This document shows positions 36,924 to 46,369 of a DNA stretch of 64,000 nucleotides, piece by piece; within the stretch, counting starts at the first letter, position 1; each line of letters opens with the position of its first letter. The notes under the pieces are model-generated. The model was given only the letters and a program-made list of their open reading frames with translations, had not been told where the DNA came from and searched no databases. Position numbers and translations under genes: made by a program. Where the stretch lies: positions 930,001 through 994,000 of the forward strand of contig NZ_OZ032156.1 in assembly GCF_964026545.1 (NCBI RefSeq). The letters run 5' to 3'. Origin of the DNA: Candidatus Tisiphia endosymbiont of Dioctria linearis. GTDB taxonomy: Bacteria; Pseudomonadota; Alphaproteobacteria; Rickettsiales; Rickettsiaceae.

Positions 36924-38600
36924 ATGATATATGATGAAAAAGAATCTACGTTGTTTGAAAACCTTAAAAGTTCTGAGGCGAATAGTACTGCAATTGAGGA
37001 GTCTATAAATGAAGATTTTAGTGGTCAAGAGAAGCCAGATGAATCAAAAGTGTTGCCTCTAGATGAAGTACTAAGTAATTCTTTAGATAATCAAATAATT
37101 CAACCAAAAGAAAGAAAAGCAAGGGTTGTAAAAAGCCTTGATGATATGGAGCTTGAACGTGCAAATAAGTTAGCAGCTACTTCTCCTGCAAAAGCAGTAA
37201 GAAGTAAGGATGATTTGTCGATAATTGAGCAAGAAAAAAGTGAGAAATTAAAATCGGTTAAAACAAATGAGATTAGAATTTCAAATGAATTTCTAAAATC
37301 TTTAGAACAAGAAAATAAAGAAATAAAGACAGAATCAAAAATAAAAAGAGCTATCTCTTACATAGTTTCTGCTTGGGAGTGGACAAAAAAGACCAAGGCT
37401 TTCAAGGCTATAGATTGGCTGTTAAATACAAGATTAGGCAAAATTGTACTTGGTAGTGCTGTAAGTCGTGTTATTACGACTACACTTGCAATAGTAGTAT
37501 TAGCTGGGATATCACCCCCTATAGCCTTAGCTATGGCTGCAGTAACATTAGTTGGGGTAGCTGGCGGAATGGTAGCTGAGACTATTAAAATAAGAAAGCT
37601 TCGTAAACTTGCCCAAGAAAATGATCTGTTAATGCAGAATCGAAGAGATATAAGCAAACAACAATATTTATTAACACTGGATTCCAAATTAGCTCAATTG
37701 TTGGAAAATAAATTATATGTCCCCACATCTGTCCCAGGTGAAGAAAATAGACATTATCATCACGTATCTTCCAAAGCAGAAATGGCATTTAGTACAAGTA
37801 AATTTTTTATGGATAATATTAAGAGCGCAGCTAGTTTAGCATCTAATATAGTTGCAGCTAGCACTGGTAATCCTGTTAAGATTGCTGCAGCGGTTAAATC
37901 TGGTACGGCTGCAGCGGTTACTTTGATTACCTCAGGGTTAACTGAAAAACAATCAGCTGATCTTGTCACAGCATTTAAAATTAATATTAATGGTGAACTC
38001 CGTAAGAGTGATGTTGCCAATTATCAGAATTTACAAGAGCTGCGTGAAATCGCCCAAAAACAAAATATTCAAACTGCTGCTTTGACTGAGTTGATCCGAG
38101 ATAAAGATTATTTCAAGTTAACTGATGAACAAAAACAAAATAAATTTGATATATATCAAGAAGCTTTAACTGAAATAAGCCACGACAAAGATTATAGAAA
38201 ATTAACTGATGAGCAAAAACGAGTTATGCTGCATGCAGCAGTAAATAAGCTGGAAGATAAATCTAATGAAAAGCCTAGTGAACAAGAAACTGAAACTAAA
38301 GAAAAGAAAAAAAATAGTAATATACTGGTATCAGCGGCAAAAGGTATGGTAAGCTTTTTAAAAGATTTTGGTAGGGCACATGATCCTTTTTATAAACAAC
38401 CTGAGGTCAAAGGTGATAGTTCATTAACTAAAGCTATGGGGGCTGCCAAGAAATCTGCTGAGGAAATCGTAACACCTGCGGTTATAGAACAATTACGAAA
38501 AAGTAAATCTGTGCCAGATTTATCGCAAAAAGAGAGTAACCTTACCCACCAGAAGAAATTGCAAAGAAGTAATTCTTTAGAACGGCATATTGAACGATAA
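36924..38600 (+). CDS. Large helical protein with hydrophobic hairpins, unknown function
   Basis: This 558-residue protein is not recognised. Residues 1-120 are acidic and probably disordered (KVLPLDEVL, KSLDDMELERANK). Residues about 150-235 hold a hydrophobic, Gly/Ala-rich double helix (VITTTLAIVVLAGI, IALAMAAVTLVGVAGG) that could insert in a membrane. A second Ala-rich stretch lies near 300-345 (KIAAAVKSGTAAAVTLITSGL). A duplicated motif, DKDY(F/R)KLTDEQK, occurs twice near residue 400-430. ATG 36924 is chosen over GTG 36912 because GGAG (36909-36912) is better spaced. Flanking repeats isolate the gene. Confidence 0.7.
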   Translation: MIYDEKESTLFENLKSSEANSTAIEESINEDFSGQEKPDESKVLPLDEVLSNSLDNQIIQPKERKARVVKSLDDMELERANKLAATSPAKAVRSKDDLSIIEQEKSEKLKSVKTNEIRISNEFLKSLEQENKEIKTESKIKRAISYIVSAWEWTKKTKAFKAIDWLLNTRLGKIVLGSAVSRVITTTLAIVVLAGISPPIALAMAAVTLVGVAGGMVAETIKIRKLRKLAQENDLLMQNRRDISKQQYLLTLDSKLAQLLENKLYVPTSVPGEENRHYHHVSSKAEMAFSTSKFFMDNIKSAASLASNIVAASTGNPVKIAAAVKSGTAAAVTLITSGLTEKQSADLVTAFKININGELRKSDVANYQNLQELREIAQKQNIQTAALTELIRDKDYFKLTDEQKQNKFDIYQEALTEISHDKDYRKLTDEQKRVMLHAAVNKLEDKSNEKPSEQETETKEKKKNSNILVSAAKGMVSFLKDFGRAHDPFYKQPEVKGDSSLTKAMGAAKKSAEEIVTPAVIEQLRKSKSVPDLSQKESNLTHQKKLQRSNSLERHIER

Positions 38601-38603
38601 GTT

Positions 38604-38760
38604 GTGAGTGAGCGTTCACGGAAAAAAAGTTAAAGTACAAGACATCTATTAGTGAGAAGGCGTAAGCCAAGAAGAAATCCAAGAACAATGGATTGCCACG
38701 ACCACGTAAGTTAGCTCGCAATGACGTCTTGTACTTTAACTTTTTTCCGTCAACACTCAC
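38604..38760. repeat. 157-bp palindromic element with tail module on both sides
   Basis: The element is bounded by GTGAGTGAGCGTTCACGG and CCGTCAACACTCAC. Both arms carry the AAAGTTAAAGTACAAGAC module and then the core repeat (variant CTATTAGTGAG at the left, common CTCGCAATGACG at the right). It is the most complete form in the window and shows that the tail module belongs to the element. Confidence 0.88.
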
Positions 38761-38762
38761 GT

Positions 38763-38911
38763 AACTCAAGCTTTATTTCTATTCATGCAACAATGCCATT
38801 AAGAATGATGGATGATTATAAAATTCAGGGCAATTTAAAAGCCTATTATAATGTAACCTCAATTCGGGATAAGAATAAGCCTTTTAAAGAATGGGTAACA
38901 GTAATGTACTG
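38763..38911 (+). pseudogene. Orphan coding fragment, unidentified
   Basis: A 50-residue open stretch ends MPLRMMDDYKIQGNLKAYY, NVTSIRDKNKPFKEWVTVMY. It looks protein-like in composition but has no start signal; upstream it runs straight into the 157-bp element, so it is probably the 3' remnant of a lost gene. There is a faint resemblance to gamma-glutamyl hydrolase-type peptidases (NVTSI.D.NKPF), which I would not rely on. The rest of the gap to 39276 holds two repeats. Confidence 0.35.
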
Positions 38912-38922
38912 AGTTAGGAAGT

Positions 38923-38983
38923 AAAAAAATAAGCAATATCGCAAAAATAATGAAAATTAGCTATTAGTGGAGCAAAAAAATCT
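38923..38983 (+). repeat. About 60-bp dispersed repeat, copy 2
   Basis: It matches 30322-30382 in the opposite orientation (AAGCAATATCGCAAAAATAA, AGCTATTAGTGGAGCAAAAA). It contains no palindrome and is distinct from the GTCATTGCGAG family. Confidence 0.7.
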
Positions 38984-39050
38984 GCTATATATAACTGAAT
39001 TTGGCATAACTTGTTATATCGAATTTAGGTTAATGTATTGTTTCTTTTAT

Positions 39051-39215
39051 CTAGGCTCTGTGAACAAAATTTTAATTGTTTAGATTTTGAGTATTTTTAA
39101 GCGAAAATTAATAAGATTTTTGCCGGAATAGTTAGTTCTATTTCAAAAAAATCTTATAATTTGCAGCTAAAAAGAGTCGAAATCTAGTAATTTAAATTTT
39201 GTTCACAGAGCCTAG
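39051..39215. repeat. 165-bp MITE-like element with 22-bp terminal inverted repeats
   Basis: CTAGGCTCTGTGAACAAAA opens the left arm (39051-39072); its perfect complement closes the element (39194-39215). The centre is AT-rich and non-coding. TA lies at both outer junctions (C-TA-GGCTC and GAGCC-TA-G), as with Tc1/IS630-type target duplication. A lone CAGAGCCTAGGA end occurs at 58970. Confidence 0.82.
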
Positions 39216-39276
39216 GAGACTGCCTGCAATAACTAGAGTAATTCTATATTTACCATAACATAATTACCATAATGCA

Positions 39277-40374
39277 ATGAGTAATAAAATAAGTAATCCA
39301 TCTACAATAGTAGTTGCAATGTCTGGGGGGGTTGATAGCTCAGTAGTAGCTGCTATGCTTTGTGAACAAGGACATAAAGTCATTGGTATAACACTACAAT
39401 TATACGATCACGGCATAGCCACCAAGAAAAAGAATGCTTGTTGTGCTGGGCAAGACATTTATGACGCAAAAATGGTGGCGGATATGTTAAATATTCCGCA
39501 TTATGTACTGGATTACGAGTCTAAATTTAAAGAATCAGTAATTTATAACTTTGCCGATAGTTATATTAGAGGCGAAACACCTTCGCCATGTGTACAATGT
39601 AACCAGTCAGTTAAATTTAAGGACTTACTAAAAGTAGCAAAAGATTTAGGAGCTGACTGTCTTGCTACCGGTCATTATGTTCGGAAAGTCGAAGGTATAG
39701 ATGGAGCAGAATTACATACTGGTATTGATATTGCCAAAGACCAAAGTTATTTTTTGTTTGCAACTACTTTAGAACAACTAAATTATCTATCTTTTCCTTT
39801 GGGAGAATTAAGCAAAGAGCAAACAAGAAATATTGCTACTAGATTTAACTTAGGCGTTGCAGATAAGCCCGATAGCCAAGATATTTGTTTTGTACCAGAT
39901 GGTGATTATAGGAAGGTAATTAGTAATATCCGAACTGATGTTAATGAAAAAGGTAAAATAATCCATGTAGACGGCTTTGAACTTGGGACACATAATGGTA
40001 TCATCAACTATACTATAGGTCAACGTCGTGGACTTGGAATAGCTTTTCATGAGCCACTTTATGTAGTAAGAATTGACCCTAATACAAAAATTGTCTATGT
40101 TGGTCCAGATTCGGCATTAGATTCTACCGAATTTACTATTAAGAATGTTAACTGGCTTGGTAAAGAAATGGTTGTCCAAGAGGAAGTTGAGGTACAAGTT
40201 AAGATTCGTTCGACTCGTCCTGCTACCTTTGCCAAGATTAGTAGGATAAGTAATACAGAAATTAGGGTGAAGTTAATGTCTGCAGAGAAAGCTGTAACTC
40301 CTGGTCAGGCTTGTGTCATATATGATAATGCTCGAGTTCTTGGTGGGGGATGGATTACTAGAGAAATTTCATAA
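39277..40374 (+). CDS. mnmA: tRNA-specific 2-thiouridylase MnmA
   Basis: MnmA thiolates U34 of tRNA-Lys, tRNA-Glu and tRNA-Gln. The PP-loop AMSGGVDSSV is near residue 12. The catalytic cysteines are in PSPCVQCNQ and DSQDICFVPDGDY, and ATGHYVRK and GQRRGLGIAF are conserved. Length 365 residues. The start ATG 39277 follows a repeat-rich gap; the amino-acid permease follows after 40 nt. Confidence 0.96.
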   Translation: MSNKISNPSTIVVAMSGGVDSSVVAAMLCEQGHKVIGITLQLYDHGIATKKKNACCAGQDIYDAKMVADMLNIPHYVLDYESKFKESVIYNFADSYIRGETPSPCVQCNQSVKFKDLLKVAKDLGADCLATGHYVRKVEGIDGAELHTGIDIAKDQSYFLFATTLEQLNYLSFPLGELSKEQTRNIATRFNLGVADKPDSQDICFVPDGDYRKVISNIRTDVNEKGKIIHVDGFELGTHNGIINYTIGQRRGLGIAFHEPLYVVRIDPNTKIVYVGPDSALDSTEFTIKNVNWLGKEMVVQEEVEVQVKIRSTRPATFAKISRISNTEIRVKLMSAEKAVTPGQACVIYDNARVLGGGWITREIS

Positions 40375-40414
40375 ATACTTTTAGTATTTTCTATTATTAA
40401 AATTGGAGAGATTA

Positions 40415-41809
40415 ATGAGTTTTTTAACAAGAAAAAGTTTTGAATCAATAAAAGAGCTAGGGAAGACTAGTGGTCTTAGCAAAACTCTAGGGGCATTTGA
40501 TCTGATATTATTAGGTCTTGGGGCTATAATAGGCACGGGTGTATTCGTGACCACGGGCATAATTGCAGCTAAATATTCCGGTCCAGCAGTTATGCTATCA
40601 TATGCTATTGCTGGTGGAACATGTATTTTTGTTGCCTTTGCCTATACAGAGCTTGCTACCATGTTACCGACTTCCGGCAGTGTATATACTTATTCTTATG
40701 TAGCTTTTGGTGAAATATTTGCTTGGTTAATTGGTAGCGTTATTATATTAGAACTCGGTTTTGCTGCTGGTGCGGTTGCAGCTGGCTGGTCAGGATATGC
40801 TCAGGGTATATTGTCAGCAGGCGGAATAGATTTACCTAAAGCTTTAACTACCGTTCCTAGCAATGGTGGAATAATAAATTTACCAGCTTTTCTTATTGTA
40901 GTATTTGTCTTTTTTATTTTATATTTAGGAACAAAAGATAGCAAAAAGCTAAATGCTATTTTAGTTTTTTTAAAAATGGCAGCTATATTTGCTTTTATCC
41001 TATCTGCCACCCCACATTTTGACGTCACAAATTGGCATAATTTTCTGCCTTTTGGTGCTAATAATATGCTAGTTGGGGCGTCTATCCTACTTTTTGCTAT
41101 GACAGGCTTTGGTACTCTAGCCTCTACAGCTGAAGAATGCAAAAATCCAAATCGGGATTTAATGATTGGTATTATTGGCTCATTAGTAATTGCAACGATA
41201 GTATATGTTCTAATAGCTGGACTAGTCACTGGTATAGCCCCTTTTGATCAACTTAATAACGATCAACCACTTGCTTACGCTCTTAGCTTGAATAATAGTA
41301 ATATTGGGTCTGCCATCGTTGCTACTGGAGCAGTATGCGGTATGACTACAGTACTGATGATGAATATTTATGGTACATCTCGTATCTTTTATGTAATTGC
41401 CCGAGATGGGTTATTGCCAAAGAGTTTTGCAAAACTGCATGCAAAATACGATAGTCCTTATATTACTATCTTAATATTTTCTGCTCTTGCTGCATTATTA
41501 GGAGGATTTTGTCCATCTGCAATTCTTTTTCAGTTATCATCTATGGGGGCTCTAATCGATTACTCAGTAATTGCTGTAATAGTCATGTTGTTTAGAATAA
41601 AAATGCCAAATGTTCCAAGACCATTTAAGTGTCCTGCTGCATGTATCATTATACCATTTGTTTTAATAGCTTGCTTATATTTACTATCTATACAAATGTT
41701 TGATAGTAACTTTAATTTGATGATTGCAGGGCAATTATTAATATATTGGTTTGCACTAATGTTTGTTCTGTATATTCTTAGATTGTTCTTTATGAAACGA
41801 CAAGTTTAA
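40415..41809 (+). CDS. APC-family amino-acid permease
   Basis: This 464-residue permease has 12 hydrophobic segments and imports amino acids across the inner membrane. The N-terminus ([23 protein letters not shown]) matches the cationic amino-acid transporter group of the APC superfamily, and [18 protein letters not shown] and [18 protein letters not shown] are typical. I chose ATG 40415 because GGAGAG lies at 40405-40410; the upstream TTG 40403 overlaps that site. hisS begins 5 nt after its stop. The substrate is not assignable. Confidence 0.9.
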   Translation: MSFLTRKSFESIKELGKTSGLSKTLGAFDLILLGLGAIIGTGVFVTTGIIAAKYSGPAVMLSYAIAGGTCIFVAFAYTELATMLPTSGSVYTYSYVAFGEIFAWLIGSVIILELGFAAGAVAAGWSGYAQGILSAGGIDLPKALTTVPSNGGIINLPAFLIVVFVFFILYLGTKDSKKLNAILVFLKMAAIFAFILSATPHFDVTNWHNFLPFGANNMLVGASILLFAMTGFGTLASTAEECKNPNRDLMIGIIGSLVIATIVYVLIAGLVTGIAPFDQLNNDQPLAYALSLNNSNIGSAIVATGAVCGMTTVLMMNIYGTSRIFYVIARDGLLPKSFAKLHAKYDSPYITILIFSALAALLGGFCPSAILFQLSSMGALIDYSVIAVIVMLFRIKMPNVPRPFKCPAACIIIPFVLIACLYLLSIQMFDSNFNLMIAGQLLIYWFALMFVLYILRLFFMKRQV

Positions 41810-41814
41810 TTTGT

Positions 41815-43062
41815 ATGAGTAATGCACTACAACCATTACGTGGTACTAAAGAGCTACTGCCTGCGGATTATATAATTCACGATTATATAATTAACACAGC
41901 AAAACATATTGGTGAACTTTATGGTTATCAAGCCATGAGTACGCCGATAATTGAATATAGTAAAGTTTTTGATCGTACACTTGGAGAGACTTCTGATGTA
42001 ATAAGCAAGGAAATGTACAATTTCCTTGATAAGAGTGATAATAATATTTCTCTTAGACCTGAGTTTACAGCCGGTATTATTAGGGCTTTTATCTCTAATA
42101 ACCTGCAACAAACATTACCTATTAAGTTCTTTTCAAGCGGTCCAGTATTTCGTTATGACCGACCACAGGCTGGTAGACAAAGGCAATTTCATCAAATAAA
42201 CTTTGAGTATATTGGTGGAGAAGAAGGCTCGAGTAACGATGCTGAAACAATTAGGCTTGCCTTAGATATTCTTCAGGCTTTAGAAATAGATAAAGATACA
42301 ACTTTAGAAATAAACTCAATTGGTTGTGCTGCAACTCGTACCATCTACCAACAAAAGCTGGTAGAGTATTTCAATGATTATAAGTCAGAATTATCAGAAG
42401 ATAGCCAAAAGCGACTCGTCAGAAATCCGATGCGGATCTTAGATTCAAAAGATGAAAATGATAGAAAAATAGTTGCGAATAGCCCGTTAATGTCTCAATA
42501 CTATAATAGTGATACTGCAAAATATTTTGACGATGTACTAAAATACTTAGATTTACTGAATGTAAAATATATCATTAACCCAAGGCTAGTAAGGGGGCTT
42601 GATTATTATTGCCATACAACTTTTGAGTTTACTACTAGCAAACTTGGCAGTCAGTCGACAATTCTTGCTGGTGGAAGATATGATGGGTTGAGCAAAATTA
42701 TGGGCGGGTCAGAGACAAAAGCCATTGGCTTTGCTGCTGGAATCGAAAGGCTTGCTTTAATGAGAGAATACAACATACCTAAAGCCAGACCAGTATTTAT
42801 CTTTCCTATTAGTGACAATAATTTAGAATATTGTTTAATCTTAGCCAATCAATTACGCCAAAAAAATATTTCTGTTACCTTAGACGCCAAAGGCAAAATA
42901 GCCAAGAGAATGATCCGGGCTAATCTACAGAAAGCTAAATATGTTATTTTTGTTGGTGATGATGAACAAATGAGTAATAGCTTTAAATTAAAAGATCTTG
43001 ATAAAGAACAAGAATATTTATTACAATTTGAGAAAATTGTAGAATTATTAGTTAATGTATAA
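41815..43062 (+). CDS. hisS: Histidyl-tRNA synthetase
   Basis: This class II synthetase charges tRNA-His. Motif 1 is near [15 protein letters not shown], motif 2 covers [20 protein letters not shown], the histidine signature 1 is [15 protein letters not shown], and motif 3 includes [13 protein letters not shown]. Length 415 residues with the C-terminal anticodon-binding domain. It is tightly linked to the upstream permease (5 nt), so the pair is probably one transcript. Confidence 0.96.
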   Translation: MSNALQPLRGTKELLPADYIIHDYIINTAKHIGELYGYQAMSTPIIEYSKVFDRTLGETSDVISKEMYNFLDKSDNNISLRPEFTAGIIRAFISNNLQQTLPIKFFSSGPVFRYDRPQAGRQRQFHQINFEYIGGEEGSSNDAETIRLALDILQALEIDKDTTLEINSIGCAATRTIYQQKLVEYFNDYKSELSEDSQKRLVRNPMRILDSKDENDRKIVANSPLMSQYYNSDTAKYFDDVLKYLDLLNVKYIINPRLVRGLDYYCHTTFEFTTSKLGSQSTILAGGRYDGLSKIMGGSETKAIGFAAGIERLALMREYNIPKARPVFIFPISDNNLEYCLILANQLRQKNISVTLDAKGKIAKRMIRANLQKAKYVIFVGDDEQMSNSFKLKDLDKEQEYLLQFEKIVELLVNV

Positions 43063-43075
43063 AAATTGTATGGTA

Positions 43076-43229
43076 TGCCGTAGGTGGCGTGTCAATCCAT
43101 AAAAGAGTGGATTGCTTCGTCGGCTAACGCCCCCTCGCAATGATGGTTTTTCAATATTGTTTTTTTAAGTTGACGCCTTCTCGCTAATAGACGTCTTGTA
43201 CTTTAACTTTTTTTCCATGAACGTTTACT
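43076..43229. repeat. Palindromic repeats plus tail module after hisS
   Basis: A copy lacking its left tip (GCCGTAGGTGGCGTGTCAATC to CCCTCGCAATGATGG) is followed by a second right end (CTTCTCGCTAATAGACG) and the tail module TCTTGTACTTTAACTTTTT. The ampG-like gene begins 18 nt later. Confidence 0.8.
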
Positions 43230-43247
43230 TTTTCTCAATAGATACTT

Positions 43248-44489
43248 ATGTTAACTCCTTCAAAATTGTTCATTATTTGGTTGTTTGGTTTAACTAGCGG
43301 ATTTACCTTAATGATTACAGGCAATACCTTAAACTATTGGCTTGCTAAAGAAAATATTGATTTACAATCTATTGGAATGTTTGCTGTTATCGTAATACCT
43401 TATTCTATCAATTTTTTATGGGCTCCTATTTTTGATACTGTAAAGTTAGGTTGGTTAAGTAAGCTACTTGGTCATAGATTATCTTGGATTTGTCTGATTC
43501 AAATTTTGTTGGCATTTGCTATTTTTCTTTTAAGTACCATGGATCCTCATCATAGTCTAATATTGTTTGCACTGGTAGGATTAATAATATCATTTTTAAG
43601 TTCAGCTAAAGATACTGTCCTAGGAGCATTTAGAACTGAAATTATTGCCAAAGAATCTCAAGGGGCAGCTTCTGGAATTTATATTTTTGGCTATCGTATC
43701 GGTATGCTAATATCAGGTTCCGGAGCTATTTATCTATCAAGCTACTTGGGATGGAATAATATATATAAAATCTTTGCCATTTCTGTACTTGTTTGCTCTG
43801 CTATTTTAGTTATGAGTATCTTACGATTAAAGCATGACTTAATTTCCCAAATTTATCAGGATTATAAGGTAAATAGTTCAAACTTTATACAAAATATCTT
43901 GAGACCTGTAGGATCTTTTTATTTAATCTTTTTAATAATAATCTTCCTTATTTTATATAGATTACCAGATGATTTTATTTGTATGATGATTAATCCTTTT
44001 CTGATACATATTGGTTATAACGAATTTGAAATAGCTAGTGCAGGGAAATTTTTTGGCATAATATCTGCAATAATTGGTGGGCTAATAGCTAGCTCAGTGA
44101 TGAGAAAAAAGAATATCTTGGATAGCTTGCTGATATTTGGAGTAATTCATGCCATAGCACATACCTTATTTATTCTGCAAGAGATTTATGGTAAAAATCT
44201 ACCTTTATTCTTTATTACAACAGGTTTTGAGAGTATAACTGGTGGAATGACTATGACAGCCTACATTGCTTTTATTGCTTCAATTTGTCAAGGTAAATTT
44301 CGTGCTACACAATATTCGTTTTTCACTTCTATGATGGGATTTTCACGATCGATTTTTCCAGCTCTTTCAGGATATATTGTTGTACAATTCGGATGGCAAA
44401 ACTTTTTTACATTTATTATTATCACAACAATCCCTTCCCTCCTTCTGCTACTAAAAATCAGCTCATTACTAAAAGTAAAAATGAAGTAA
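43248..44489 (+). CDS. ampG: AmpG-like muropeptide MFS permease
   Basis: AmpG imports anhydro-muropeptides for cell-wall recycling. The 413-residue protein has about 12 helices. The N-terminal SGFTLMITGNTLNYWLAKE, then PYSINFLWAPIFDTV, SAKDTVLGAFRTEI and RIGMLISGSGAIYL, match the family. Rickettsia genomes often carry several ampG paralogues, some perhaps with other substrates. With the exported LD-carboxypeptidase (10582) and asd it points to active peptidoglycan metabolism. Confidence 0.87.
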   Translation: MLTPSKLFIIWLFGLTSGFTLMITGNTLNYWLAKENIDLQSIGMFAVIVIPYSINFLWAPIFDTVKLGWLSKLLGHRLSWICLIQILLAFAIFLLSTMDPHHSLILFALVGLIISFLSSAKDTVLGAFRTEIIAKESQGAASGIYIFGYRIGMLISGSGAIYLSSYLGWNNIYKIFAISVLVCSAILVMSILRLKHDLISQIYQDYKVNSSNFIQNILRPVGSFYLIFLIIIFLILYRLPDDFICMMINPFLIHIGYNEFEIASAGKFFGIISAIIGGLIASSVMRKKNILDSLLIFGVIHAIAHTLFILQEIYGKNLPLFFITTGFESITGGMTMTAYIAFIASICQGKFRATQYSFFTSMMGFSRSIFPALSGYIVVQFGWQNFFTFIIITTIPSLLLLLKISSLLKVKMK

Positions 44490-44497
44490 ATGATTCC

Positions 44498-44901
44498 AAG
44501 TGTTAAAAAGCGTGCAATAATGACCCACTAAATGGGTTAATGTGCGTTCAATTTTGATCCACCCTAAAAGTGGAAAATCGTAGTCTTATTAACCCATTAT
44601 TTTCAACCTATTTTAACTTTACCTTGGGAACGAATAATGCTTCTTATAGTATTACGTGCAATATCTAATTCACGACTGATTGAGCGTATTGACTCGCCAC
44701 GGTGGTAACGCACTAGTATTTTTCTTTTACTTTCCATTATTAACACTCTGATTTAATACTCCTATTATTTAAATTGAATAATAGAAGTATAGGTTGAAAA
44801 TAATGGTTAATAAGACTACGATTTTCCACTTTTAGGGTGGATCAAAATTGAACGCACATTAACCCATTTAGTGGGTCATTATTGCACGCTTTTTAACACT
44901 T
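44498..44901. mobile_element. IS21-type remnant flanked by about 112-bp inverted arms
   Basis: Arms 44498-44611 and 44790-44901 are near-perfect inverted copies with one indel. Each contains IS21-like end motifs (AATAATGACCCACTAAATGG, CAATTTTGATCCACCC). The 178-bp centre holds the first codons of an istA-like gene on the minus strand. It is probably one IS end fused to an inverted second copy of that end. No istB sequence is present. Confidence 0.7.
44603..44737 (-). pseudogene. istA N-terminal fragment (helix-turn-helix)
   Basis: The 44-residue open frame begins MESKRKILVRYHRG and reads ESIRSISRELDIARNTIRSI, a helix-turn-helix typical of the IstA transposase N-terminus of IS21 elements. It ends where the inverted arm begins, so the DDE catalytic domain is absent. 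A short DNA-binding peptide could still be made and could bind the element's own ends. Confidence 0.65.
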
Positions 44902-44952
44902 ATGCCACATTCCTACATAAATGTTGCTAGTTCCCTTATTGATAATTCACAT

Positions 44953-45041
44953 AATTATAGGATACGTCAGTTAATTAATTAAAAAAGAAAACCATCTTTA
45001 GTTTTCTTTTTTAATTAATTAACTTGACGTATCCTATAATT
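44953..45041. repeat. Long hairpin, 89 bp
   Basis: The arm AATTATAGGATACGTCAG...AAAAAAGAAAAC (44953-44992) pairs with 45001-45041 around the 8-nt loop CATCTTTA, with one bulged base. It could be a MITE or a strong transcription barrier after the IS remnant. No other copy is seen in the window. Confidence 0.8.
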
Positions 45042-45042
45042 T

Positions 45043-45087
45043 GTCATCATAATATCCAAATATGGAATATTTGGATATTATGATGAC
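45043..45087. promoter_or_regulatory. Perfect 20-bp hairpin over the ATPase start
   Basis: GTCATCATAATATCCAAATA (45043-45062) is exactly complementary to 45068-45087 with a 5-nt loop. It covers every candidate start (ATG 45062, 45080, 45083) of the DUF4143 ATPase. In RNA it would hide the start region, so translation may be restricted. Confidence 0.6.
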
Positions 45088-46246
45088 TGTAAAAAGATAT
45101 TTAAATTTAGACTTACCACAGGGACAATCAGCGTTTCTTTGGGGAGCAAGAAAAACTGGTAAGACAACATTTTTACATCAAAAATTTCCTCATGCAATTT
45201 TCATCGATTTATTACAAAGTGAAGTTTTTGCAAAGTATTCATTAAACCCTCACTATATTCGTTTAGAAATTCTTGCTATACCAGAAGAAAAAAGATGCGG
45301 AATGGTTATAGTAATAGATGAAATACAAAAAATTCCCCAGATTCTTAATGAAGTTCATTGGATGATAGAAAACATAAAAGGAGTAAGTTTTATACTTTGT
45401 GGTTCTAGTTCTAGAAAGTTAAAATCGTCTGGTTCTAACCTGCTTGGCGGTAGAGCATGGAGATATCAAATGTTTCCTTTTTGCTATTCAGAGATTAAAG
45501 AATTAAATTGGGATAGAATTTTTAATAGAGGTTTAATACCTGCTCATTATTTTTCTGAATTTGCTTCAAAATCACTATCTGCTTATGTATATGATTACTT
45601 GATTAATGAAGTGCAGCTAGAGGCTAACATTCGAAGAAGGGATCCATTCATAAAGTTTCTAGATGTTGTTGCTTTAAGTAATACTGAAATGATTAATTTT
45701 ACTAATATTGCTCGAGATTGTGGAGTTAATAAAGCAACAGCAAAAAGTTATTTTGAAATTCTAGAAGACATGTATATAGGATATTTTTTGTACCCATACG
45801 CTAAGCGTAAAAACAGACAGATTATTACACAAATACCAAAATTTTATTTATTTGATACTGGGGTTGCAAATTATCTAGCTAAATATACTTTTACTGGATT
45901 TTATTCATCAGAAGCTGGTAAAGCTTTTGAACATTATATTTTTCTTGAACTAAAACTATATCAGGTTATGTTTAACATTAGGGAAGAATTATTTTACTAC
46001 CGTGATTCTGAAGGACATGAAGTAGATTTTATATTAGGAAATCAAGCTTTTGAAGTTAAAACTAGATCTAATATTACATTTAGAGATATAAAAGGACTTC
46101 TTTTGTTTGGGCAAGATTATGGAGCAATGTTAAACGTCATATCTACTACTGACAGAAAAAGGATTGAGACTTTTGGAACTCAAACTGTAACGATTTGGCC
46201 AGTACAAGAATTTCTTGAATCATTATGGTCAAATAGTTTGTACTAG
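45062..46246 (+). CDS. AAA ATPase with DUF4143 (AAA_14) domain
   Basis: This 394-residue protein belongs to the widespread AAA_14/DUF4143 family of unknown function, common on mobile DNA and sometimes described as antitoxin-like. Walker A is LWGARKTGKTTFLHQ near residue 30, Walker B is MVIVIDEIQKIPQ, and sensor 1 is FILCGSSSRKLK. The C-terminal DUF4143 part includes NFTNIARDCGVNKATAKSYF and a restriction-like EVDFILGNQAFEVKTR core. The start may be ATG 45062 or 45080/45083; all lie in a hairpin. Its neighbours are IS remnants and repeats, which suggests acquisition. Confidence 0.85.
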   Translation: MEYLDIMMTVKRYLNLDLPQGQSAFLWGARKTGKTTFLHQKFPHAIFIDLLQSEVFAKYSLNPHYIRLEILAIPEEKRCGMVIVIDEIQKIPQILNEVHWMIENIKGVSFILCGSSSRKLKSSGSNLLGGRAWRYQMFPFCYSEIKELNWDRIFNRGLIPAHYFSEFASKSLSAYVYDYLINEVQLEANIRRRDPFIKFLDVVALSNTEMINFTNIARDCGVNKATAKSYFEILEDMYIGYFLYPYAKRKNRQIITQIPKFYLFDTGVANYLAKYTFTGFYSSEAGKAFEHYIFLELKLYQVMFNIREELFYYRDSEGHEVDFILGNQAFEVKTRSNITFRDIKGLLLFGQDYGAMLNVISTTDRKRIETFGTQTVTIWPVQEFLESLWSNSLY

Positions 46247-46369
46247 ATGATGTTCATTATAACTTTTGTATATAAGATTGAATTTTAAGTTATATCAAAA
46301 TTTTGTAGAATTTTGATATAAGCAAGATGCATTGTACCAATGCTTACTTTTTTTTTACCATTCTGAATC

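Noticed and set aside
38721..38800. Start of the orphan fragment placed inside the 157-bp element
   Set aside because: The first 13 codons come from the repeat's tail module, so I limited the fragment to sequence after 38760.
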